Shown in pieces: positions 7,427 through 15,056 of a DNA stretch of 36,149 bases. The stretch spans positions 1 through 36,149 of the forward strand of contig PMDS01000042.1 in the NCBI GenBank assembly GCA_003155655.1. The letters are read 5' to 3'. The position numbers and the translations under genes are program-made. Origin of the DNA: Melioribacter sp. GTDB taxonomy: Bacteria > Bacteroidota > Ignavibacteria > Ignavibacteriales > Melioribacteraceae. Numbering within the stretch: position 1 is the stretch's first letter; every line of letters begins with the position of its first letter. The notes below the pieces were generated by a model. It saw nothing but the letters and a program-made list of their open reading frames with translations, was not told the DNA's origin and did no database searches.

Positions 7427-8947
7427 ATGCAGCAGCAAATGAATTCCGGGAAAAAAGAATTTGTAATTGGTTTGGATTGCAGTACTACAAGCACAAAAGC
7501 AATTGCCTTCGATAAAAACGGAAGAGTTGCCGCACAAGCAGTTGAAAAAATTCCGCTCTTTTCACCTAAATTAAATTATTACGAGCAAAATGCAAGCGAT
7601 TGGTGGATATCCTCCCGTAAAGCTTTGCGAAAAATAGTGCAACAAATTGATCCCGGTAGGATCACTGCTCTTGCAGTTTCAAACCAGAGAGAAACTTTTG
7701 TTGCTTTAGATAAAAACAGAAATAGTATAAGACAGGCAATCATCTGGCTGGATGAACGGTGCAAGGATGAGGTGGAATCTTTCTCACAAAAAATTGGAAA
7801 AGATAGAATTCATAAAATAACCGGCAAACCGGTTGATTACGCACCCGTAGTTTACCGGCTTGCGTGGATGAAAAAAAACGAACCGTTATTGTTCAAAAAA
7901 ATTGCGATGATATGCGATGTAAACACTTTCCTAGTCTGGAAATTAACCGGGGCATTTAGAACATGCTGGGCAAGCGCAGATCCGCTTGGAATGTTTGGTC
8001 TAAAAAATAAAAAGTGGTCTTCGGTAATTTTAAATGAATTGGAATTATATGAAAACCAGTTACCTGAAACATTTTGTCCGGGAACCGTTCTTGGAAAAGT
8101 TTCTGAAGAAGCGTCAAAATTAACTGGATTAAAAACAAATACACTAATAATAGCCGGAGGAGGCGACGGTCAAGCTGCCGGATTGGGATCGAACGTACTT
8201 ACTTCTAAAAGTGCTTACTTAAACTTAGGAACAGCAGTGGTGGCAGGCGTTTACAGCGCTCAATATAAAACTAACAAAGCTTACCGGACTATGTGCAGTT
8301 GTTCAGATGAAGGATATTATTTAGAATGCAGTTTGAGAGCAGGTACGTTTGCAATAGACTGGTTCATAAAAAAGATATTGAAAATCGATCCATTGCAACA
8401 GCCCAATATTTATAAACATCTGGAAAAGGGAGCTGAAAAAATTTCTATCGGCAGCAATGGCCTGCTACATTTACCCTATTTGTGCGGAGTAATGAATCCT
8501 TATTGGGATATAAATGCAAGAGGTGCTTTTATAGGTTTGTCGTCTTCACATACACGCGCGCATCTTTACCGTGCTATACTGGAAGGAATTGCATTTGAGA
8601 AGTTGTTTGCTATTAATGAGGTTGAAAAAAATATTAACGCTAACATAAAAGATTTAATAGTAATCGGCGGCGGCGCTTCCAATAATTTATGGCTGCGTAT
8701 TTTAGCCGACGTTACAGGAAAAAATATTTGCATTCCTGAAAATACTGAGGCATCTGCTCTTGGAGCAGCAATTACTGCCGCAGTAGGCGCTGGCTGGTAC
8801 AAAACATTTCAAGATGCTGCAAATAAAATGACAGGAATTAAAAAAATTATTAAACCGGATATTGACAACAATAAAAAATACAGGCAGATATATTCTGTGT
8901 ATACAAAAATATACCCTGCGTTAAAAAGCATTACTGTTGATTTTTAA
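7427..8947 (+). CDS. FGGY-family carbohydrate kinase, xylulokinase-like
   Basis: A 506-residue ATP-dependent sugar kinase. It opens with the phosphate-1 motif GLDCSTTSTKA, carries SNQRETFVALD and a WLDERC segment of the substrate lobe, and later the GGGDGQAAGLG and VIGGGASNN motifs of the actin-like ATPase fold. The family phosphorylates xylulose, glycerol, gluconate or related polyols; the upstream dehydrogenase makes a ketose kinase such as xylulokinase most likely, but the NQRET motif also occurs in glycerol-kinase relatives. The start is ATG at 7427 directly after the previous stop, or ATG at 7439; neither has a strong ribosome site, suggesting translational coupling. Confidence 0.8.
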   Translation: MQQQMNSGKKEFVIGLDCSTTSTKAIAFDKNGRVAAQAVEKIPLFSPKLNYYEQNASDWWISSRKALRKIVQQIDPGRITALAVSNQRETFVALDKNRNSIRQAIIWLDERCKDEVESFSQKIGKDRIHKITGKPVDYAPVVYRLAWMKKNEPLLFKKIAMICDVNTFLVWKLTGAFRTCWASADPLGMFGLKNKKWSSVILNELELYENQLPETFCPGTVLGKVSEEASKLTGLKTNTLIIAGGGDGQAAGLGSNVLTSKSAYLNLGTAVVAGVYSAQYKTNKAYRTMCSCSDEGYYLECSLRAGTFAIDWFIKKILKIDPLQQPNIYKHLEKGAEKISIGSNGLLHLPYLCGVMNPYWDINARGAFIGLSSSHTRAHLYRAILEGIAFEKLFAINEVEKNINANIKDLIVIGGGASNNLWLRILADVTGKNICIPENTEASALGAAITAAVGAGWYKTFQDAANKMTGIKKIIKPDIDNNKKYRQIYSVYTKIYPALKSITVDF

Positions 8948-8950
8948 GTT

Positions 8951-9037
8951 CGCCACAGCCTGTCCCGACGTTTTTAGTCGGGGGGTGTACCCCCGACTAA
9001 AAATATCCCAGCAAAAAGCGCGGGACAAGCTGTGGCG
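8951..9037. terminator. Nested inverted repeat between convergent genes, likely bidirectional terminator
   Basis: The outer 17-base arms at 8951-8967 and 9021-9037 (CGCCACAGCCTGTCCCG and its complement) match with one mismatch. Inside, TTTTTAGTCGGGGG (8971-8984) pairs with CCCCCGACTAAAAA (8990-9003) around a four- to five-base loop, giving a GC-rich stem flanked by A/T runs on both strands, as expected of a bidirectional terminator. It lies between convergent genes ending at 8947 and 9075. The long outer arms also suggest a dispersed palindromic repeat. Confidence 0.65.
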
Positions 9038-9074
9038 CGCTAGAAAAGGTGTAATACAGCAGATTTTCTTTCAG

Positions 9075-10169
9075 TTAGCGGACTTTTTTTAGTATTTGTT
9101 CGATTGAGTTTAAACATCTACGTGGCATTAAATCTATACCTGCTGATTCACCATAGATGACATATCGAAGCATAGCATATTTAGCTATAGAAGCAGTATT
9201 TTTTTTTAAGTTTTCTGCAACCTTTGTATTTAATCTTGCCAAAGAAGTAAAACAAGTATAGCACATATTTGAAGGATCATGATGAGTGAGTAGTACCTTC
9301 TCTTTTTCAGGAGTTGGTATTAAATCAATAGTTTCTGCAATACCACCAATCCGAAGAGACTGTATAATGGGATTTGTATGAAATCTGCGGTAAACTGTTC
9401 TTAGACTTTCTTTCTTTAGATCACCAAGGATTAGAGGATTATTTTTCTTCAGATTTGGAATGGCCCCGCAACAAGCATAGACAATTCCAGACGGATAAAT
9501 TATTGGTAATATACTGGTACATGGAAAAAGAGGCAATTTAATTACCGGACTTTCACATTCTAAAATAGGTTCACCTTTATTATTAAGATAAATTAGGTTG
9601 GATTCATATAAATGATGATTAACTTTTAATTGAGATATCATTTCGGAAAAAATCTTGAAATACTCTTCATCATTAGGTTGTCTAACAATTCTAATATAAC
9701 CGAGTTTATTAAGTGCAGTCATGGCACAAATTGCATTTTTTATTCTATCTAAACTTATATATGAAGAATGTCTAATATCAGTGCTAATATCAAATCTAGT
9801 AACGTGCTTAAACTGTTTTACTTTATTTTCCGCTTTAGAAATACTAGTTGCCCAGAAACAGTTTGTCACAATACCTGTTTCAAAACCAAGATCAGAAGCA
9901 AAAGTAGTATATTTAAAAAGCGGAAGTTCATATAAGAATGGTTCTCCACCAGTGAAAGAAATTAAATTAGGGCCTATATTTTCCTTTTTAAGTTTTGCTG
10001 CATCTTCGAGAATTCGAATAACATTATAAATCGGCGGAAAATCTGATATATGCGGAGAAGATAAAGAAATGCAATGTGCACAACGGATATTGCATTTTCT
10101 TGAAAGAATAATACCAAGATTAGTGGCACTTATCTTTACGATTGTATTAATTATTTCTATAGCTTTCAT
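9075..10169 (-). CDS. Radical SAM enzyme with cysteine-rich C-terminal region, candidate peptide maturase
   Basis: A 364-residue radical S-adenosylmethionine protein. The 4Fe-4S/SAM motif CNIRCAHC gives Cys26, Cys30 and Cys33, and GGEPF follows at 74-78. The C-terminal half has further cysteines at Cys217 (FPCTS), Cys233-Cys234 (YACCG) and Cys303/Cys306 (CYTC), a layout recalling SPASM/twitch domains that bind extra clusters in peptide-modifying enzymes, though not a complete textbook SPASM. The gene is the last of a minus-strand set of small genes; the 94-residue product of 10300-10584 is a plausible substrate. An inverted repeat (10211-10255) separates the two. The ATG at 10169 has only a weak ribosome site. 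The reaction is unknown. Confidence 0.8.
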   Translation of the reverse strand: MKAIEIINTIVKISATNLGIILSRKCNIRCAHCISLSSPHISDFPPIYNVIRILEDAAKLKKENIGPNLISFTGGEPFLYELPLFKYTTFASDLGFETGIVTNCFWATSISKAENKVKQFKHVTRFDISTDIRHSSYISLDRIKNAICAMTALNKLGYIRIVRQPNDEEYFKIFSEMISQLKVNHHLYESNLIYLNNKGEPILECESPVIKLPLFPCTSILPIIYPSGIVYACCGAIPNLKKNNPLILGDLKKESLRTVYRRFHTNPIIQSLRIGGIAETIDLIPTPEKEKVLLTHHDPSNMCYTCFTSLARLNTKVAENLKKNTASIAKYAMLRYVIYGESAGIDLMPRRCLNSIEQILKKVR

Positions 10170-10210
10170 AAATAGTATCTCGTTGTTGGGAATTCATACA
10201 ATTTAATATC

Positions 10211-10255
10211 ACGTTGCATACCATTTTTGAATTTTCGAATTGTAGTATGCAACGT
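10211..10255 (-). promoter_or_regulatory. Perfect 11-bp inverted repeat between the small gene and the radical SAM gene
   Basis: ACGTTGCATAC at 10211-10221 pairs perfectly with GTATGCAACGT at 10245-10255; the loop contains a smaller AATT-type stem. On the minus-strand transcript it lies 45-90 bases after the stop of the 94-residue gene and 42 bases before the radical SAM start. No U-run follows, so it may be an RNA-stabilising or processing hairpin that separates expression of the two genes, or a protein-binding site. Confidence 0.5.
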
Positions 10256-10299
10256 AAAATATTTAGTATAGGTAATGGACATCGTAAGTATTAATTTCT

Positions 10300-10584
10300 T
10301 TATCTACTCAGCTGAGTTCGAGTCAAATTTTGAGCATTATTTTCCCACGTAATCAGTTTGGAACAAGCGGCAACTCCTTTCCCGAGTATAGAATAGATTT
10401 CATTTAACGTCCTATTATCGATGCCTTTATTTTTTAGTTCTTTAATTAAGGACTTTCTTGCCGCTGAGCTTGAAAGCAGTATAGCAGCATTATCCTTATT
10501 TGTTAAAAAGGTCTTAAGATTTTTAGTACTCTTTACTGCTTCTTTAATAGCAGCTGTATTAATAATACTAGAGTTGGCTGGCAT
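10300..10584 (-). CDS. Small helical protein, candidate precursor peptide for the radical SAM enzyme
   Basis: Encodes 94 residues from the ATG at 10584, which has GGGAG seven bases upstream; an in-frame TTG at 10617 would add 11 residues but lacks such a site. There is no signal peptide or membrane segment. Most of the protein looks amphipathic-helical (KNLKTFLTNKD, SLIKELKNKG, NRTLNEIYSILGKG), with one cysteine (Cys74) and one tryptophan (Trp80) in a C-terminal segment ending LTRTQLSR. A leader-like helical body with a short distinct tail, directly upstream of a radical SAM gene, is what a RiPP precursor looks like, and the body loosely recalls Nif11-type leaders. I do not recognise the family; the precursor role is inference. 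Confidence 0.6.
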   Translation of the reverse strand: MPANSSIINTAAIKEAVKSTKNLKTFLTNKDNAAILLSSSAARKSLIKELKNKGIDNRTLNEIYSILGKGVAACSKLITWENNAQNLTRTQLSR

Positions 10585-10657
10585 AGTTATTCTCCCATAA
10601 TTGTTTTTTAATTTCAATAAGAAATAAATAATTGTTCCATTATGCTAGTAATAATTA

Positions 10658-10675
10658 CTATAACCATGGTGGCAT
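10658..10675 (-). other. Five-codon mini-ORF (MPPWL) with strong ribosome site
   Basis: On the minus strand GGAAGGAGA lies five bases before ATG CCA CCA TGG TTA TAG. It sits 73 bases upstream of the 94-residue gene, whose start has the similar GGGAGAATAACTATGCC context. It could be a leader peptide, a decayed copy of the downstream gene start, or chance. Confidence 0.3.
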
Positions 10676-10840
10676 TAATTTCTCCTTCCTTCAAACCTAG
10701 CTAATAAATTATTTTACACTTGTATAAATATTCAACCGTTTCCACGCACGGTGTGAGTTTAGACTCTTATTAATGAGTATTTGCTTGAATAGAAAAATCC
10801 AAGAGTGAAGCATTTATTTTCAGATTAATTTATGCGCTTT

Positions 10841-11053
10841 TTATTTTGATTTTTTTAAATATAGAGCTACATTTTTATGAAACTCTTTTGTATCCATTTT
10901 TTCGAATTCATCAGGAACTACAATTACATGAAGTTTCTGATTTTCCGGTACAATTAATTCAAATCTGAATTCTCCAGAAATAAAATCATTTGAATGACCC
11001 TGCACAGTCCCGATTATCTTACCAGATTTGCTTGTAATTACAGTTAATCTCAT
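10841..11053 (-). CDS. Small conserved-looking protein of unknown function
   Basis: Encodes 70 residues starting MRLTVITSKSGKIIGTVQGH. Alternating hydrophobic residues suggest a small beta-rich fold, followed by a short helix ending in lysines. There is no signal peptide. The start is certain: its ATG overlaps the stop of the upstream 88-residue gene as ATGA, and a strong GGAGGTG ribosome site lies within the last codons of that gene. I vaguely recognise similar small proteins (start of the form MRLTVI..K.GKI.G) of unknown role in other bacteria. The next gene downstream, 256 bases on, is the candidate precursor. Confidence 0.65.
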   Translation of the reverse strand: MRLTVITSKSGKIIGTVQGHSNDFISGEFRFELIVPENQKLHVIVVPDEFEKMDTKEFHKNVALYLKKSK

Positions 11054-11316
11054 GAGCCACCTCCGTTTCGTATTTTAAAAATAGCAGGGTAGTCACTAGT
11101 ATTCGTTACATCGCAACCATAATGTATTCCACCGTCATTACTCATTCCTTCGAATTGATTAGATATAACGAAATTAGAACCAGGCGTTTTTGGCTCCACC
11201 CCGGTCTGAAAAATTCCGTGATCTTTTCCGTCTGATCCAAAAAACCACGAAAGATGCAAAGTTGCATGAGGCGCTAATGAAAAGTAGTTAGGCCATTCAA
11301 AATATTGCCATCCCAT
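11050..11316 (-). CDS. Small aromatic-rich protein of unknown function
   Basis: Encodes 88 residues with unusually many Trp, Phe and Tyr (WQYFEWPNYF, LSWFFGSDG), scattered Gly/Asn/Asp, one cysteine and a GGGS tail. Composition and alternation suggest a small beta-sandwich, perhaps sugar- or surface-binding; I do not recognise the family. It lacks a signal peptide. The ATG at 11316 is preceded by GCGGAG at good spacing. It is the first gene of the minus-strand set and is translationally coupled by a four-base overlap to the 70-residue gene. Confidence 0.6.
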   Translation of the reverse strand: MGWQYFEWPNYFSLAPHATLHLSWFFGSDGKDHGIFQTGVEPKTPGSNFVISNQFEGMSNDGGIHYGCDVTNTSDYPAIFKIRNGGGS

Positions 11317-12080
11317 ATTTTTACTCCGCTTTTTTATTTACGCCTACTCTTTTATAGCTTTTCGGCTTCCGCTATTTTTATTAGAAATTATTTGTCTTAG
11401 CTCGAATGTGTATAAGAATTTCTTTGCTCGATTTATTTTATAGATTGATTTAACCGCAAGAAAAGCGAGAGTATGAATAAATAATTGCGATTGATTTTTT
11501 TCTTACTCTTAATCATAATCCTACTCTTACTCAGTATTACTTACACCTCCGGCACATCACTTACATTTTTTACCGAGCAATTAGCATTCAGCATAAAATT
11601 GTAAAATTCATACATCAAGCAATAAGTATCAATCAGCAAGAATCCAATAAAGGCATTTTTTGAACACGGCATATAAGCCGGATTAGAATAAAAGTTGAAG
11701 AAAGGAACCTGTAATAGAAAGTTTAACCCAAAACAAGAAAGTATATATTACTTGCCCAACAATCTTTTAGATGAAATAAGAAATAACTTTTTCCCCAAAT
11801 AATTTTTAAAATCGAGTGGGTTTCAAAATAAAATTAGATTTGGAGTTATTTCAATAAAACCTCATAAAATTGTGTGATAAATATCTATTTCCAGATTGGA
11901 GATTTTCTATAGAGATAAGTTTAGATAAGGAATCACGAAAGGATTTTCCCCTAATGTTTAACTGGTTCGTTCGAAGTTTAAGGGAAGAACGAAACGTAAT
12001 TTGATAAACAAATTGCCCCATAATCTTGAACATCTTTAATTCAATTACTAAATAAAAAAAATATTATGAAAAGTAAAGTA
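11317..12080. other. Long intergenic region without a convincing gene
   Basis: About 760 AT-rich bases separate the small-gene locus from the ene-reductase gene. A promoter for the minus-strand set starting at 11316 should lie in the first part. Imperfect CTTACTC/CCTACTC tandem units occur around 11500-11530, and CGGCATATAAGCCGG-like symmetry near 11669-11683. A 60-codon minus-strand frame at 11851-12033 has no ribosome site and no recognisable motif, so I do not call it. Confidence 0.5.
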
Positions 12081-13142
12081 TTATTTTGCTCTCAAATATT
12101 GTTTTGGCCATTCAACATTTACATTTAGTTTTTTAGCTGCATGCAGCGGCCAATAAGGATCACGTAAAAATTCTCTGGCTAAAAGAACAGCATCGGCTTT
12201 TTTGCTTGCAATAATCTCTTCAGCTTGTTCCGGCTGTGTTATAAAGCCAACAGCAGCAGTTAATATTCCTGTTTCATTTTTAATTCTTTCAGCAAATGGA
12301 ACCTGGTACCCGGGTCCGGCTGGGATTTTAACATTATGAACATTGCCGCCGCTGGAACAATCAATTAAATCGACGCCTTCATTCATCAACACTTCAGCAA
12401 GCTGAACAGATTGTTCAATATCCCATCCGCCATCAATCCAATCAGTTGAAGAAATTCTTGCAAATAATGGAATTGATTCCGGGATGGTTTCTCTTATGGT
12501 TTCCGCAACTTGAACGGCAAACCTGCATCTATTTTCGAGACTGCCGCCGTATTCATCCTTACGCTGATTTGAAATAGGAGAAAGAAATTCATGAATTAAA
12601 TATCCGTGTGCCATGTGAATTTCAATAACCTGGAATCCGGCTGCTATACTTCTTTCAGCGGCATTCTTAAATTGTGAAATAATAGCTTGTATTTCATCCT
12701 TGCTGAGTTCTTTTGGCATTGGGTAGTTTTCAGAATACTTAATTGCGCTTGGCGCAAAAGGCAGCCATCCTCCTTTATCAACGGGGATTTCACCATCTCC
12801 CCTCCCGGGAGAGTATGTGGATGCCTTTCTTCCTGCATGTGCAAGTTGAATTCCGGGAATGCAATTTTGTTCTTTTATAAAGCTTGTGATCTTTTTCAAT
12901 GCTTCTGCCTGCTCATCATTCCAGATCCCATTATCGTCCGGAGTGATCCTGCCTTCGTGAGAGACAGCATTTGCTTCTGCAATAACCAATCCCGCGCCGC
13001 CGACAGCACGGCTGCCAAGATGAACTAAATGCCAGTCATTTGGAAACCCATCTTTACTTGAATACTGGCACATAGGAGAAACAAAAATTCTGTTTTTAAA
13101 TTCAACGCCCCTGATTTCTAACGGAGAAAAAAGTACGCTCAT
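12081..13142 (-). CDS. namA: Old yellow enzyme, NADPH dehydrogenase of the YqjM/NamA type
   Basis: A 353-residue FMN-binding ene-reductase that reduces electrophilic alkenes such as alpha,beta-unsaturated carbonyls using NAD(P)H. The N-terminal SPMCQYSS gives Cys25 and Tyr27, the pair that marks the YqjM class, followed by WHLVHLGSRAVGG. The substrate-binding histidines are in IEIHMAHGYLIHEFLSP and FMN contacts in ARISSTDW. Length and N-terminal start fit the family. It is the last gene of a minus-strand trio (hydrolase, membrane protein, NamA) with gaps of about 20 bases, suggesting joint handling of reactive compounds. Physiological substrate is unknown. Confidence 0.9.
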   Translation of the reverse strand: MSVLFSPLEIRGVEFKNRIFVSPMCQYSSKDGFPNDWHLVHLGSRAVGGAGLVIAEANAVSHEGRITPDDNGIWNDEQAEALKKITSFIKEQNCIPGIQLAHAGRKASTYSPGRGDGEIPVDKGGWLPFAPSAIKYSENYPMPKELSKDEIQAIISQFKNAAERSIAAGFQVIEIHMAHGYLIHEFLSPISNQRKDEYGGSLENRCRFAVQVAETIRETIPESIPLFARISSTDWIDGGWDIEQSVQLAEVLMNEGVDLIDCSSGGNVHNVKIPAGPGYQVPFAERIKNETGILTAAVGFITQPEQAEEIIASKKADAVLLAREFLRDPYWPLHAAKKLNVNVEWPKQYLRAK

Positions 13143-13162
13143 AATTCCTCATGCCGGAAGTT

Positions 13163-13543
13163 TTACCACGCAACAATAGCTAAAATTCCGCAGAAAATTC
13201 CAATTACAAGGGAGTAGAAAATAATTTTAAGCGACTTTTTTCTATCCATCAAAATGAATTCATCATTATTTACTTTGTTATACTTACCGAGCTCACCAAA
13301 ATTAAATAATGCAGTTAATCCTAAACGGGCACAAAAATGAGCGCGGGCTTGTAAAAATCCCATTGCAGAAATAAAAGCAGGTATAACAACCAAAAAACGG
13401 AAATATGCCTGGATATTAAAAATAAAGAAAAGAGCAAAAGTGATAATTACTATTAATAATGCACCGACAGCAATTTTTTTTCTAAACGCGGTTTCTTCCC
13501 TGCCGATATTACAAACACCGGGTATGTATTCGTTATTAATCAT
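13163..13543 (-). CDS. Small membrane protein with three predicted transmembrane segments
   Basis: Encodes 126 residues with hydrophobic stretches at about 24-44, 48-67 and 105-125. The cytosolic-looking N terminus has a CNIGREE motif with Cys11, and between segments two and three is ARAHFCARLG with another Cys. These conserved-looking motifs suggest a defined family, but I cannot name it or assign a function. It lies 20 bases upstream of the NamA gene and 16 bases downstream of the dienelactone-hydrolase-like gene, so the three are probably one transcript. Confidence 0.65.
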   Translation of the reverse strand: MINNEYIPGVCNIGREETAFRKKIAVGALLIVIITFALFFIFNIQAYFRFLVVIPAFISAMGFLQARAHFCARLGLTALFNFGELGKYNKVNNDEFILMDRKKSLKIIFYSLVIGIFCGILAIVAW

Positions 13544-13559
13544 TTTTCATTTTCCATTA

Positions 13560-14324
13560 TTAAAAAATTTCTTTAAAGAATTGCTTCATTGCTTCAAATG
13601 ATCTTTTATCTGCATTCTCGTTATATGCCGCATTGGTTGCAGGGTTGTTCCCGGATTTAGGATTTGTAAAAGCGTGAACTGCGCCGCTGTAAATATTTAT
13701 CTGCCAATCAACTTTGGCTTTGTTCATTTCGTTCTGGAAAGCTAAAATATCTTTTTCGGGAACAAATTTATCATCTCCGCCGGTGCAGACAAGAATTTTT
13801 GCTTTAACATTTTTTGTTTCTGAAGGATTAGCTGTGGATAACCCACCGTGGAAAACAACAGCGCCTTTTAGATCAACACCCGTGCGCGCTAATTCAAGTG
13901 CAACTGTACCTCCAAAGCAATATCCCATTATTGCAATTTTATCAGGATCAATTCTTTTATCATGCTTTATGAATTCATAAGCAGCATTTATTCTGCTTCT
14001 AAGTTTTGAAAGATCCCCGCGTACTTCACCTGCAAATTTGCCGGCTTCATCGGGAGTGGCAGCTACTTTACCATCACCGTACATATCAACTGCAAATGCT
14101 GCATATCCAAGTTCTGCAAGCTGTTGTGCCCTCATTTTTGGATAATCATTTAAACCCCACCATTCATGCACAATTAAAACTACAGGCAGTTTTGTTTTTG
14201 ATTCCTTGTAAGCAAGAAACCCTTTTAAATTTACATTTCCGTCTTTATAATTTATAATTTCTGTTTTTACCTGTGCTAATAAAGGAATTTGCAATAGAAG
14301 TGTTATTATAAAAAAGCGCCACAT
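13560..14324 (-). CDS. Exported dienelactone hydrolase family protein
   Basis: An alpha/beta-hydrolase of 254 residues with a signal peptide (MWRFFIITLLLQIPLLAQ), so probably periplasmic. It has HEWWGLND, typical of the dienelactone hydrolase family, a cysteine nucleophile in GYCFGG, an Asp in GGDDKFVP and a His in GAVHAF, forming the Cys-Asp-His triad. Homologs hydrolyse dienelactone or other esters; the substrate here is unknown. I chose ATG 14324 because CGGAG precedes it; the in-frame start at 14351 would place nine extra residues before the signal peptide. It heads the trio with the membrane protein and NamA. Confidence 0.85.
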   Translation of the reverse strand: MWRFFIITLLLQIPLLAQVKTEIINYKDGNVNLKGFLAYKESKTKLPVVLIVHEWWGLNDYPKMRAQQLAELGYAAFAVDMYGDGKVAATPDEAGKFAGEVRGDLSKLRSRINAAYEFIKHDKRIDPDKIAIMGYCFGGTVALELARTGVDLKGAVVFHGGLSTANPSETKNVKAKILVCTGGDDKFVPEKDILAFQNEMNKAKVDWQINIYSGAVHAFTNPKSGNNPATNAAYNENADKRSFEAMKQFFKEIF

Positions 14325-14420
14325 GTTGAATTCTCCGAATTTATTTAACATGAAGACTAAACAATTGATTGCCTGTAAGAGTTCGTTTTAGCGAATTAAT
14401 GAAGAGGAAATTATTTGTGT

Positions 14421-15056
14421 TTACTTTTTTCTTGTGGGTACGAATAATCCTTCGGGAACAGAACCATTGAAACCAAGATTAACAAGTATTTTGTCTGTGG
14501 GGCTCAGAGAACGCAGCATCTTAGTTGTTAAAATTTTGTGATGCTTAATTGTGTAGAGATAATCTCCAATAAAATCTAAATTTTTGTCTGTAGTCATCCA
14601 GTTAACATTATCAAATCGTGACAGATTAACCGGATTAGAATAGCTTCTTAATGTTTTCTCACCAATAGTATTGAAGTACATCTCGAAATATGACATTACT
14701 AGTTCACGAAGTGAGCGGTAGACAGGTTCGCGGAATCTAAGTACAGTTGTATTTGATTTGGCAATTGCACCATAGCAATTATTATTCTTAAATACAGCTA
14801 TTACATGATCATCATCGTTCTCAGCAATCATATCAACAATAAGCGGTTTATGTCCCAATGTTGTTAATGCTGCTGCTGCAAATAGAGCACCCTCAAAACA
14901 GTTGGCTGCTTTGTTCTCTGCCACAAGCCGGGGGGACTTTGTTCCCGGTTCAGGGTCATATGGAACGTCATTCAAAAACAATTGGACGTCGTGCGGATTT
15001 TTAAATTGTTTTAAGAAATTTAATGTGCTATTTGAAAGAAAAGTGTTTTTATTCAT
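14421..15056 (-). CDS. Transglutaminase-like cysteine-hydrolase fold protein
   Basis: Encodes 211 residues from the ATG at 15056. The segment ANCFEGALFAAAAL places Cys53 at the start of a helix, and DDDHVIAVF places His84 on a following strand, the arrangement of the transglutaminase/papain-like core; a third catalytic residue could be in GAIAKSN. There is no signal peptide. The ATG lies inside the last codons of the aminotransferase gene (eight-base overlap), so the two are translationally coupled; a longer in-frame version to 15134 would overlap it much more. Function is unknown; a link to D-amino acids or peptidoglycan peptides is only suggested by context. Confidence 0.6.
   Translation of the reverse strand: MNKNTFLSNSTLNFLKQFKNPHDVQLFLNDVPYDPEPGTKSPRLVAENKAANCFEGALFAAAALTTLGHKPLIVDMIAENDDDHVIAVFKNNNCYGAIAKSNTTVLRFREPVYRSLRELVMSYFEMYFNTIGEKTLRSYSNPVNLSRFDNVNWMTTDKNLDFIGDYLYTIKHHKILTTKMLRSLSPTDKILVNLGFNGSVPEGLFVPTRKK

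Noticed and set aside
11851-12033. A 60-codon minus-strand frame in the long intergenic region
   Set aside because: No ribosome site, no motif, and composition typical of random AT-rich sequence.
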